Source: an uncultured Oscillospiraceae bacterium (GTDB taxonomy: Bacteria > Bacillota > Clostridia > Oscillospirales > Ruminococcaceae). Taken from it: DNA of 7,260 nt. The position numbers and the translations under genes were made by a program. The notes beneath the pieces were generated by a model. The model was not told the origin of the DNA, made no database searches, and saw only the letters and a list, made by a program, of their open reading frames with translations. Positions 1 through 5,833 of this stretch are shown here, piece by piece; the stretch's first letter is position 1, and the number at the start of each line of letters is the position of its first letter. Location: positions 1-7,260 of the forward strand of contig CAKSGA010000106.1 in the NCBI GenBank assembly GCA_934454435.1, given 5' to 3'.

Positions 1-96
1 GTCGCCGACCTCTATCGTAGGGTCTGTCACGACATTTTTAAGGTATACGGTGCTGTGCCCCTGAGAACGGGGATATATTTTCCATGATGGTATCAT
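1..96 (-). CDS. CatB/Vat-family O-acetyltransferase, N-terminal fragment (cut by window edge)
   Basis: Thirty-two codons read from ATG at 96-94 to the left edge with no stop. The start fits because AGGAGG lies 7 bases upstream (GGAGG at 104-108) and a full promoter is found further up. The peptide begins MIPSWKIYPRS and continues ...TVYLKNVVTDPTIEVGD. This matches, from memory, the N-terminus of hexapeptide-repeat xenobiotic acetyltransferases (CatB and streptogramin A acetyltransferase Vat types), in which a 'xxYPRSG..TVYLKNVV.NPNIxVGDYTYY' segment precedes the left-handed beta helix. Members transfer acetyl from acetyl-CoA to chloramphenicol or streptogramin A in the cytoplasm. The catalytic His and the hexapeptide repeats would lie outside the window, so function and substrate are inferred from the N-terminus only. 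It is transcribed divergently from the chemoreceptor at 355. The leader suggests control by translational attenuation. Confidence 0.72.
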   Translation of the reverse strand, partial: MIPSWKIYPRSQGHSTVYLKNVVTDPTIEVGD

Positions 97-139
97 TATA
101 AAACCTCCATATTTTCAAGCCGTCAGGATCCCATCATGG
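82..139 (-). promoter_or_regulatory. Inverted repeat that would occlude the acetyltransferase start (translational attenuator)
   Basis: On the minus strand CCATGATGG (139-131) and CCATCATGG (90-82) are perfect 9-base reverse complements separated by 40 bases. The upstream arm lies in codons 8-11 of the leader peptide; the downstream arm is codons 3-6 of the acetyltransferase. The loop contains its Shine-Dalgarno and ATG, so the folded form would put a stem inside the 30S footprint. A ribosome paused on the leader peptide would cover the upstream arm and free the start. This is the logic of cat-86/ermC attenuation; the pairing is seen, the regulation is inferred. Confidence 0.55.
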
Positions 140-161
140 CTGCTGCAATGCAGAGTTTCAT
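123..161 (-). CDS. Candidate 12-residue leader peptide upstream of the acetyltransferase
   Basis: ATG at 161-159 runs to TGA at 125-123 and encodes MKLCIAAAMMGS. A GAGG Shine-Dalgarno (169-172 on the plus strand as cctc) lies 7 bases upstream, within the transcript predicted from the promoter at 223-251. The stop is 26 bases before the acetyltransferase ATG. Codons 6-8 are three consecutive alanines. Chloramphenicol and linezolid are reported to arrest ribosomes preferentially when alanine is the penultimate residue of the nascent chain, so a drug-stalled ribosome here would sit on the upstream arm of the inverted repeat. It is too short to judge by composition; the support is its RBS, position and overlap with the stem. 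Confidence 0.5.
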   Translation of the reverse strand: MKLCIAAAMMGS

Positions 162-180
162 ATTACCGCCTCACTTTTCC

Positions 181-209
181 GGAGAACGTGATCGCTGTCC
201 GCATTCTCC
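181..209 (-). other. Stem-loop near the 5' end of the acetyltransferase leader
   Basis: Minus-strand GGAGAA (209-204) pairs with TTCTCC (186-181) around a 17-base loop, just after the predicted transcription start. TGATC (215-211) can also pair with GATCA, which lies in that loop, giving either a pseudoknot or an alternative fold. The right arm, TCTCC, is also complementary (one G-U pair) to the acetyltransferase Shine-Dalgarno GGAGG. No U-run follows, so it is not a terminator. A role is only suggested. Confidence 0.3.
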
Positions 210-222
210 CTGATCAAGGTAT

Positions 223-251
223 AGTGTAGCACAATTTCCTGTTAATGTCAA
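223..251 (-). promoter_or_regulatory. SigA promoter for the leader peptide and acetyltransferase
   Basis: On the minus strand the -35 box is TTGACA (251-246, perfect consensus). A 17-base spacer follows, then the -10 box TACACT (228-223, four of six matches). Transcription would start near 216, giving a leader of about 120 bases before the acetyltransferase ATG. No other promoter is needed to explain this gene. Confidence 0.78.
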
Positions 252-285
252 GTTGCGAATTGCATTGAAAACTCCTTGCCGGTAT

Positions 286-314
286 TTACGAACTTTCTGT
301 TAAAATAATACTAT
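286..314 (+). promoter_or_regulatory. Weak candidate promoter for the first chemoreceptor
   Basis: TTACGA (286-291), a 17-base spacer and TACTAT (309-314) give a poor -35 and a fair -10 in an AT-rich stretch. TAAAAT (301-306) with TTGCCG (276-281) is an alternative, with a 19-base spacer. Neither is convincing. No flagellar SigD pattern (TAAA, about 15 bases, GCCGATAT) was found. Confidence 0.3.
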
Positions 315-341
315 AAATAAAGCCTTTCGGAAATATCCGGG

Positions 342-349
342 AAAAGGAG
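342..349 (+). promoter_or_regulatory. Ribosome binding site marking the natural chemoreceptor start at 355
   Basis: AAAAGGAG lies 5 bases before ATG at 355-357 and is the only good RBS near this gene; nothing comparable precedes the GTG at 396. It overlaps a perfect palindrome, AGGAGCTCCT (345-354). A short stem formed by TTTCGG (325-330) and CCGGGA (337-342) abuts it, so the site may be partly masked. It shows that translation should begin at 355, upstream of the frame break. Confidence 0.68.
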
Positions 350-377
350 CTCCTATGAAAAAGCTGTCACTCAGGGC

Positions 378-385
378 AAAAAAAA
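378..385 (+). other. A8 homopolymer where the chemoreceptor frame breaks
   Basis: From ATG 355 the codons give [10 protein letters not shown] and then MSPP and a TGA at 397-399. The chemoreceptor frame is recovered exactly if the run had nine A's, or if the ribosome slips back one base on A AAA AAA. The restored N-terminus would be [20 protein letters not shown], a normal positively charged start to TM1. A mutation, a contingency tract, transcriptional slippage, programmed -1 frameshifting and a sequencing error all fit. Confidence 0.7.
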
Positions 386-395
386 TGTCACCACC

Positions 396-1556
396 GTGAT
401 ACTCATGGCGGTGACGCTACTTATTACAGCAGTATGCAGCTGCGTATTCCTTGCCTCGACCTCGCAGAGCCGCATCACCAGCAACGCTTCCGCCGTGGTC
501 ACGGACTACTCCCGCCAGATAAACGCATGGCTCGAAAAGGAAGTCCAGCGTGTTTCCGATGTTGCGGGAGAGATCGGCTATCAGAACTACGACACGGACT
601 CCCGGGACGGCATGTACCCGTTTCTTGCTGACTGCATCGGACGCATGCCGGAAATGTTCGCAATATACATTGGCTGCCCTGACAACTACAGCTGCTTCTC
701 TGACGTCTGGATACCCGAGGACGACTACATCATCACTGACCGCCAGTGGTATCAGGACGCCGCCGCTTCCGACCAGGCAGTCATCACTGAACCATACATG
801 GATGCCCTCACCGGAGAAATGGTCATAACCATTGCAAAGGCGCTCCAGAGGGACGGAAGCGTTTCCTGCGTGGTCGCTGCTGACATGTTTCTCACCGGAG
901 TTCAGGAGATAGTGGACGGGTTCAACTCAGGAGAAAACGGCTACCCGATACTCACTTCCGCCAGTGGCAATATCATTATCCACTCCGCTCCAGGCCTCAT
1001 GCCGTCGGTGGATGACCAGGGCAACTCCCAGATGGAAGAGCTGCTTACAGCTATCGCCGAGATACGCAGCACTTCCGAGAAGATACAGGACATCAACAGG
1101 ACCATCGAGGACATAGCGTTCCAGACCAACATTCTTGCGCTGAACGCTTCCATTGAAGCCGCCCGTGCGGGAGAAGCCGGAAAGGGCTTTGCGGTAGTTG
1201 CCGAGGAGGTCCGCAACCTCGCCGGAAAGAGCGCCGAAGCCTCCAGCCGCACCACGACGCTCATCAATGCAAGCGCAGCAGCTGTCGAAAATGGCAGGCA
1301 GCTCGCCGACGACACTGCCGAAACGCTCCGCACCGTGCTCTCCCAGACCGAAGATGTCAGCCGCATGATATCGGAGATCGCACAGTCCTCCGAAAAGCAG
1401 AGCGGACACATGTCCGGTATCATCGAAAAGACCGACAGGATAACCCGCATCGTGACTTCCTCAGCCGCCAACGCCGATAAGAGCGCAGCCTCCGCCAAGG
1501 AACTGGACTCCCAGGCAGCAGCGCTTCGGAGCATGGTAGAAAAGTTCAGGGCATAA
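396..1556 (+). CDS. Methyl-accepting chemotaxis protein with dCache sensor; frameshifted at the start and lacking TM2 and HAMP (probable pseudogene)
   Basis: The open frame runs from GTG 396 (386 codons); the natural start is ATG 355, one base out of frame. Residues use the 396 numbering. TM1 is about 2-21 and the dCache_1 sensor about 25-205. The signalling tip is intact at 239-282 ([21 protein letters not shown], then [21 protein letters not shown]). The sensor carries Y111, R116, W118, Y134, D136 and D163, with spacings equal to those I recall for the dCache_1 amino-acid motif of Pseudomonas PctA, so the ancestral ligand was probably an amino acid. After about residue 205 the sequence jumps from the membrane-proximal Cache lobe to the signalling helices. 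About 270 residues present in the receptor at 2565 are absent, including TM2 and HAMP. With one membrane segment, sensor and CheA-binding tip would lie on the same side of the membrane, so normal signalling is unlikely. It is visibly GC-richer than its neighbours. Confidence 0.8.
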   Translation: MILMAVTLLITAVCSCVFLASTSQSRITSNASAVVTDYSRQINAWLEKEVQRVSDVAGEIGYQNYDTDSRDGMYPFLADCIGRMPEMFAIYIGCPDNYSCFSDVWIPEDDYIITDRQWYQDAAASDQAVITEPYMDALTGEMVITIAKALQRDGSVSCVVAADMFLTGVQEIVDGFNSGENGYPILTSASGNIIIHSAPGLMPSVDDQGNSQMEELLTAIAEIRSTSEKIQDINRTIEDIAFQTNILALNASIEAARAGEAGKGFAVVAEEVRNLAGKSAEASSRTTTLINASAAAVENGRQLADDTAETLRTVLSQTEDVSRMISEIAQSSEKQSGHMSGIIEKTDRITRIVTSSAANADKSAASAKELDSQAAALRSMVEKFRA

Positions 1557-1561
1557 CAGTA

Positions 1562-1583
1562 CTCCCCGGGTCACACTGGGGAG
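1562..1583 (+). terminator. Hairpin after the first chemoreceptor, possible weak terminator
   Basis: CTCCCC (1562-1567) and GGGGAG (1578-1583) form a 6-bp stem six bases after the stop codon. No U-tract follows directly, so efficient intrinsic termination is doubtful. Confidence 0.3.
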
Positions 1584-1623
1584 CCAGCTTGTTGAAAAAG
1601 TATTTATCCCAGGCTGCCGGGTA

Positions 1624-1652
1624 TTGACTTTTCCTGACAGAATGATTATAAT
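1624..1652 (+). promoter_or_regulatory. Strong SigA promoter of the lipoprotein gene
   Basis: TTGACT (1624-1629), a 17-base spacer and TATAAT (1647-1652) match consensus at 11 of 12 positions. The start would be near 1659, giving a leader of about 30 bases with no room for regulation by RNA structure. High expression of the lipoprotein is expected. Confidence 0.88.
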
Positions 1653-1689
1653 AATATCACCACCGAAATTTCCTTAAAGGAGGTCTATT

Positions 1690-2325
1690 ATGAGATCAGG
1701 AATAATACTAACTGCGGCAATGGCAGCAATTTCAATAACTGCGACCGGCTGCGCCGCAGACAACAACAGCTCTTCACAGATATCTTCCGGGACAGACTCT
1801 ACGGTCACATCCGGCACGAATTCAGCAGCTTCCACGACCACCGGGCTGCAGACGGACGCTCCCACACAGGAGCTTTCAACAGAAGCAGCGCCACCCTCCA
1901 CAGATCCTACGATGCCAGATGGCGAAACGGTCGAACCCCCGGAGCTCCCCGCAGCCGCAGTGTCTGCCGACTATGCCGATGAAAGCGTGGACGAGTCGCA
2001 GGTATGTGTTTTCATTTCAGACTTTGGAATGCCGGTATATGTCAGCTTCACGGCGGAGCAGACGGTCACGGATTTTAAGATACTGAACATTTCATTTCAT
2101 GACATCAGCGAGGACGGGGAGATAACCTACGACATCAGCGAACTCTACAGCCAGCCCGAGTTCTCAGCGGGTCAGACGCTGTACGCCGCCCTTGAATTCC
2201 CCGGAGATATGCCGACCAACGGCATTTCGTTCGTTGACAGTAACGGTGCTGCAAGGTACTACGCCCTTGGCATGAGCGGCATGGACGGCTCACTTTTCCT
2301 GTCGGAATTCAATACACAGGAATAA
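1690..2325 (+). CDS. Small secreted lipoprotein of unknown function
   Basis: 211 residues. ATG 1690 is supported by AAAGGAGG (1676-1683) 6 bases upstream and the promoter at 1624. The N-terminus (MRSGIILTAAMAA...) is a lipoprotein signal peptide with a lipobox ATGC, so Cys21 should be lipidated and anchored on the outer face of the cell membrane. Residues 22-90 are a Ser/Thr/Ala/Pro-rich linker, typical of Gram-positive lipoproteins that must reach out from the membrane. Residues about 91-207 look like a compact beta-rich domain (VCVFISDFGMPVYVSF, FKILNISFHDIS, YAALEFPGDMPTNGISFVD, YYALGMSGMDGSLFLSEF). I recall similar 'FPGDMPTNGIS...DGSL' C-terminal domains in clostridial lipoproteins but know no function. 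There is no transporter or enzyme neighbour to suggest a role. It is a single-gene unit with its own promoter and terminator. Confidence 0.9.
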   Translation: MRSGIILTAAMAAISITATGCAADNNSSSQISSGTDSTVTSGTNSAASTTTGLQTDAPTQELSTEAAPPSTDPTMPDGETVEPPELPAAAVSADYADESVDESQVCVFISDFGMPVYVSFTAEQTVTDFKILNISFHDISEDGEITYDISELYSQPEFSAGQTLYAALEFPGDMPTNGISFVDSNGAARYYALGMSGMDGSLFLSEFNTQE

Positions 2326-2344
2326 TTATCTGTTTCTGATCACC

Positions 2345-2374
2345 AAAACGGGACTTTTCTGTCCCGTTTTTAAT
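2345..2374 (+). terminator. Intrinsic terminator of the lipoprotein gene
   Basis: AAAACGGGAC (2345-2354) and GTCCCGTTTT (2361-2370) form a perfect 10-bp stem with a 6-base loop, and the T-run is followed by TAATTT. It lies 20 bases after the stop and is nearly symmetrical, so it could act on both strands. Confidence 0.9.
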
Positions 2375-2475
2375 TTATTTCACACTTTCCGCAAAACCGT
2401 TATAAAATTCAGTAAATTTCCTAAAAAAACTTGGTAAAATTTGTTGAATGAGTTTCCTTTTATTTCCTTTTTTGT

Positions 2476-2492
2476 AAGCAAAACGTTTGCTT
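2476..2492 (+). promoter_or_regulatory. Palindrome overlapping the -35 box of the second chemoreceptor (candidate operator)
   Basis: AAGCAAA-ACG-TTTGCTT has perfect 7-base arms around ACG. Its right arm contains the -35 hexamer TTGCTT, so a bound protein would block RNA polymerase. It resembles LacI/PurR-type operators (GCAAACGTTTGC) with one extra A and fits the CcpA cre consensus poorly. The regulator is not in the window and the role is inferred. Confidence 0.42.
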
Positions 2493-2515
2493 TATGAACC
2501 CTTTTGTGATATAAT
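2487..2515 (+). promoter_or_regulatory. Extended -10 SigA promoter of the second chemoreceptor
   Basis: The -35 box TTGCTT (2487-2492) is weak, but the 17-base spacer, the TG at 2507-2508 and the perfect TATAAT (2510-2515) make an extended -10 promoter. Very T- and A-rich DNA lies upstream (about 2375-2475). Start near 2522 leaves a leader of about 43 bases. No SigD-type flagellar promoter is seen, so this receptor may be transcribed outside the flagellar regulon. Confidence 0.78.
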
Positions 2516-2564
2516 ATTACTCAGTAAACAATTTCTTTTTGGGTACAATAAGGGAGGGCAATAA

Positions 2565-4574
2565 ATGAAATCTATCGGAACAAGAATATTTCTGAGCTGT
2601 TTGCTGACGGTCAGCATTTCGCTGCTGGTGCTGGGCACTTTTGCATGCATTGCGACCTATAACTCAACGATCGGCATGGTACAGAGCAGCATGATGTCTG
2701 CGGCAGACCTTGCAGCCGACCGTACATACTGGGAAGTAAGATCCTACTCAAATATCGCAAGAGAACTCGGTACAATGCCTATGCTCTCAGACGACATGAC
2801 CAGCGACGAGCAGCGCACAGAACTTCTCCAGCAGACCATAACACAGCATGAGCTCCAGATGTGCAACTTCATAGCTGCGGATGGAAACTGCCTGGACGGA
2901 AACAACTACTCCGACCGTGAGTACTTCCAGAATGCAATGAAGGGAAATGTTACCGTTACAGAACCCACAGTGAACAGACTTACCGGCGAGCTTGCGGTTA
3001 TAATCGCAGCCCCGGTATGGAAAGGCGGAGTTCCCGGCGGAGAGGTCTACGGCTGCGTAATGATCGTTCCCGACCCGGAGTTCCTTAACGACATCGTACG
3101 TGATATAAAAATCAGCGACAACTGCAAAGCATACATTATCGACCAGGACGGTGACACCATCGCAGACGTTGACGCCGATGTTGTAAAAAATCAGGAGAAC
3201 ATAGAGAAGCTTGCCAAGGCTGACACAACCGGTCAGGCGGGCTATGCAACCCTCGCAGAATGCCATGAGGATATGAGGGCCGGCGGTACTGGATTTGCAG
3301 ATTACACCCTGAACGGTCAGGGCAAGTACCTTGCATACACCCCGATTCCCAACTCCAATGGCTGGTCGCTGGCAGTGTATGCCCCTAAGGGCGACTTCAT
3401 CGACAGCACGATCCGCTCCATCATCATGACGATCGGTCTGTTAGTCATTGCCTGCGCCGCTTCGACAGTGATCTCCATAAAGCTCGGCAAAAAGATCGGC
3501 AGCGCTGTTCGGCTTTCCACAGAGCGTATTGAAAAACTGGCCGACGGCGACCTCACAAGTCCCGTTCCTGAGATCAACTCCAATGACGAAACCGGCAGGC
3601 TCAGCGAATCCACCAAGACTGTCGTTACAATGGTGAACAACATCATCAGCGATATAGGACGTATCCTTGAGTCCATGGCGGGCGGCAACTTCAACGTACA
3701 TACGGGAGAGTGCGAGCGCTTCTATATCGGCGACTTCAGGAAGCTGCTGGATTATGTACGTGACATCAATCACAAACTCAGCGCAACGATGGCAAACATC
3801 AACAACGCAGCAGACCAGGTATCTGCCGGTTCTGACCAGGTATCCGCCGGAGCTCAGGCTCTTTCCCAGGGTGCGACCGAGCAGGCATCCTCTGTTGAGG
3901 AGCTTGCAGCTACTATCAGCGTCGTATCCGACATGATCCACCAGAACAGCGCCGACGCAGATATGGCAAGCCAGAAAACTGCCGAAGCAGGCAAACAGCT
4001 CAGCGAGGCTTCCGGCAAGATGGACAGCCTTATCACTGCAATGAACGACATCAGCAGATCCTCTGACGAAACCAAGAAGATCATTCAGACCATCGAAGAT
4101 ATCGCATTCCAGACCAACATACTTGCCCTGAACGCAGCCATAGAAGCTGCAAGAGCCGGCGAGGCAGGAAAGGGCTTCGCAGTAGTTGCAGACGAAGTGC
4201 GCAACCTTGCAGCAAAGTCCGCTGAGGCAGCCCAGAACACCACCCTGATGATCGAGGGTACAGTTTCCGCCATCAACAACGGCAGCGCCCTTGTGAACGA
4301 AGCCGCCGAGGCAATGGGCAACGTAGTGACCTCCTCGAACGAGGTTTCCGGGATCAACCACAAGATCTCCGACTCCACAAAGGAAGCCGCAGACTCCATC
4401 AAGCAGATCTCCATCGGTATCGACCAGATCTCCAACGTTGTTCAGACAAACTCCGCAACCGCCGAGCAGTCCGCCGCAGCGTCTGAGGAGCTCTCCGCAC
4501 AGGCACAGACCCTCAAGGATCTTGTCGGTGCATTCACCCTGCGTGATACTGACGAAAAGTCGATCCAGCTCTGA
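2565..4574 (+). CDS. Methyl-accepting chemotaxis protein, dCache-HAMP-signalling domain, full length
   Basis: 669 residues; ATG 2565 follows AGGGAGG (2551-2557) at 7 bases. TM1 is about 8-30, an extracytoplasmic dCache_1 sensor about 35-280, TM2 about 285-306 and HAMP about 307-360. A second HAMP-like segment (about 361-405, MAGGNFNV...YIGDFRKLL) precedes the coiled-coil signalling domain about 406-655. The CheA/CheW-binding hairpin tip is canonical ([21 protein letters not shown], then [21 protein letters not shown] at 512-555). The chain ends TDEKSIQL with no CheR/CheB-tethering pentapeptide. The sensor has NYSDREYFQ and [12 protein letters not shown] but lacks the Y/R-W/Y-D pattern of amino-acid dCache sensors, so its ligand is unknown and probably differs from that of the receptor at 396. 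In the cell it should sit in polar arrays with CheA and CheW; no che or fla gene is in the window. It is a monocistronic unit. Confidence 0.97.
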   Translation: MKSIGTRIFLSCLLTVSISLLVLGTFACIATYNSTIGMVQSSMMSAADLAADRTYWEVRSYSNIARELGTMPMLSDDMTSDEQRTELLQQTITQHELQMCNFIAADGNCLDGNNYSDREYFQNAMKGNVTVTEPTVNRLTGELAVIIAAPVWKGGVPGGEVYGCVMIVPDPEFLNDIVRDIKISDNCKAYIIDQDGDTIADVDADVVKNQENIEKLAKADTTGQAGYATLAECHEDMRAGGTGFADYTLNGQGKYLAYTPIPNSNGWSLAVYAPKGDFIDSTIRSIIMTIGLLVIACAASTVISIKLGKKIGSAVRLSTERIEKLADGDLTSPVPEINSNDETGRLSESTKTVVTMVNNIISDIGRILESMAGGNFNVHTGECERFYIGDFRKLLDYVRDINHKLSATMANINNAADQVSAGSDQVSAGAQALSQGATEQASSVEELAATISVVSDMIHQNSADADMASQKTAEAGKQLSEASGKMDSLITAMNDISRSSDETKKIIQTIEDIAFQTNILALNAAIEAARAGEAGKGFAVVADEVRNLAAKSAEAAQNTTLMIEGTVSAINNGSALVNEAAEAMGNVVTSSNEVSGINHKISDSTKEAADSIKQISIGIDQISNVVQTNSATAEQSAAASEELSAQAQTLKDLVGAFTLRDTDEKSIQL

Positions 4575-4578
4575 CAGA

Positions 4579-5555
4579 TCAACAAACAGAACCACCCCGG
4601 GCTCCTGGAGTTCCGGGGTGGTTTTTTATTCGTGAGTTCCGATGGCACTGAACAGCAGTACGCTGCGGGGAGCCGCCGAAACAGCTGGGAACATTGCGGC
4701 GGTGCATTTCGGACTCAAACTCCTCGTTGAGCATGATCATCACGCTGTATACCTCGAGCACGAGCTTCTCGACAAGGCGGCTGTCCCACTTCTCGAGCGC
4801 CTCCTGCATGATGGTGTGGTTGGTGTAGTTGAACACTTTCTTTGCGACCCCGAAAGCCTTTGCGAAGCTCCAGCCCTCTTCCTTCATGACTACCCTGATG
4901 AACTCCGGCAGAACGATAACGGGGTGCGTGTCGTTCATCTGAATGCTGTTGTATTCTGCGAAGTTCTCCATTGTGCCGAACATTGCCCTGTGCTTTCTGA
5001 TAAGGTCAGCGACTGCGGCTGCGGAGAAGAAATACTCCTGCTTCAGACGGAGTATCTTGCCGGCTTCGGTCTCATCGTTGGGGTAGAGGACACGGGAGAT
5101 GTCCTCGGCGGCACGCTTCTTTTCACCTGCCTCGGTGAACCTGCTCTGGTTAAAGAGGCCGAAATCGAACTCATCGTCAGTTTCTGCCTGCCACAGACGC
5201 AGCGTGCCGACATTTTCAGTTCCGTAGCCTATCACGGGGTAGTCGTAGGGAACTGCGTTCACATCGCCGTCAGCGTAGTGTACCACAACGGTTTCCTGCT
5301 CCCTGCGGACGCTCCAGGGGTCGCCGTGCTTCTGCCAGTCGTCGGCGGTCTCAGTCTGGAAGCCGTCCTTTATGCCCTGCTTGAACAGACCATACTTGTA
5401 ACGGATACCGTAGCCGTCCAGGGGGAGGTCCAGCGCAGCGGCGCTGTCAAGGAAGCATGCTGCGAGCCTGCCAAGGCCGCCGTTTCCGAGGGCTGCGTCC
5501 TCGACCTCTTCAAATTCGGAGATATCAGCTTGCCGCTGAAATTTTCGCTCTCCAT
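4579..5555 (-). pseudogene. glgP: Glycogen phosphorylase remnant, deleted at both ends with a frame change
   Basis: Family GT35 phosphorylases release glucose-1-phosphate from glycogen with PLP. ATG 5555-5553 has a good RBS (AAAGGAG, 5563-5569, 7 bases away) and gives MESENFSGKLI. The true frame then resumes, shifted, at about 5520 with SEFEEVEDAALGNGGLGRLA. It continues without a stop through DGYGIRYKYGLFKQG, ETADDWQKHGDPWSVRRE, DFGLFNQSRF, AEYNSIQMNDTHPVIVLPEF (the conserved MNDTHP motif) and NYTNHTIMQEALEKWDSR. Similarity ends near 4690 (EFESEMHRR). The rest, to TGA/TAG-side stop at 4579-4581, is unrelated and crosses the chemoreceptor terminator. About the first hundred family residues and the entire C-terminal half, with the PLP-binding lysine, are missing from a protein that is normally about 800 residues. 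It cannot be catalytic. Promoter and leader remain intact. Confidence 0.85.
4591..4628 (+). terminator. Intrinsic terminator of the second chemoreceptor
   Basis: ACCACCCCGG (4591-4600) and CCGGGGTGGT (4613-4622) form a perfect 10-bp GC-rich stem with a 12-base loop, followed by a T-run to 4627. It lies 16 bases after the stop. It sits at the tail of the convergent glgP remnant and could stop that transcript too, although the minus-strand U-tract is poor (GTTCTGTTTGTT). Confidence 0.92.
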
Positions 5556-5593
5556 ATTGTTACTCCTTTCAGATGCCGCTTTACAAACATAAA

Positions 5594-5631
5594 GGCAGCG
5601 CCACACAAGAACCTATCCGTGCGGTGCTGCC
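5594..5631 (-). other. Long imperfect hairpin in the glgP leader
   Basis: GGCAGCGCCACAC (5594-5606) and GTGCGGTGCTGCC (5619-5631) pair over 13 positions with one mismatch and one wobble, around a 12-base loop. On the minus-strand transcript it is followed by TTTATGTTTG and lies about 38 bases before the start codon. The U-rich tail is broken, so it is either a weak terminator/attenuator or an mRNA-stability or translation-control element. I recognise no riboswitch family. Confidence 0.5.
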
Positions 5632-5639
5632 TGTTATCA

Positions 5640-5655
5640 CTCTGACCGGGCAGAG
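5640..5655 (-). other. Second small hairpin in the glgP leader
   Basis: CTCTG (5640-5644) and CAGAG (5651-5655) form a 5-bp stem with a 6-base loop, nine bases from the larger hairpin. Stems this short arise often by chance; it is listed because it adds to the structured leader between promoter and glgP start. Confidence 0.3.
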
Positions 5656-5732
5656 GTATTCAAACCAGCCTTAGCCGCTTTTCGTATACACAATGCCGGA
5701 GAATTGCCAAAGCAAATGTTACCAGTATTTTG

Positions 5733-5761
5733 ATTGTACCATAAAAGCGTGATTTTTTCAA
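5733..5761 (-). promoter_or_regulatory. Extended -10 SigA promoter of the glgP remnant
   Basis: On the minus strand: TTGAAA (5761-5756), a 17-base spacer ending in TGG, and TACAAT (5738-5733). The TG one base before the -10 makes it an extended -10 promoter. The start near 5726 leaves a leader of about 170 bases, unusually long for this window. The rest of 5556-5833 holds only the two hairpins; no RNA gene is recognised. Confidence 0.8.
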
Positions 5762-5833
5762 GAGGTTACGCAGTATTGATTGCGTTTTGCACAATTACAT
5801 GTATATGTGTTCAGCAATAATCACAAACGGCTG

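Noticed and set aside
286..354. SigD (flagellar) promoter for the first chemoreceptor
   Set aside because: No TAAA followed at 14-16 bases by a GCCGATAT-like element could be placed; AT-rich matches were poor.
927..1534. Two long minus-strand frames opposite the first chemoreceptor
   Set aside because: The plus strand carries the invariant chemoreceptor signalling motif; the antisense frames have no start signals or family features.
2476..2492. CcpA cre site or exact PurR box
   Set aside because: The palindrome has one extra A relative to the PurR core and misses the TG and CA positions of the cre consensus, so only a generic operator is claimed.
3441..4595. 384-codon open frame on the minus strand opposite the second chemoreceptor
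   Set aside because: Its Cys/Gly/Leu/Val-rich sequence is what results from reading the reverse of a GC-rich chemoreceptor; it starts inside the terminator and has no RBS.
4642..5592. 316-codon open frame on the plus strand
   Set aside because: It is antisense to the glgP remnant, whose family motifs (GNGGLGRLAACF, MNDTHP) fix the minus strand as coding. It has no RBS and no recognisable product.
5768..5785. ACGCA/TGCGT hairpin as terminator of the YD-repeat gene
   Set aside because: Only 5 bp with an 8-base loop; on the minus strand it lacks a U-run, so termination there is not supported.
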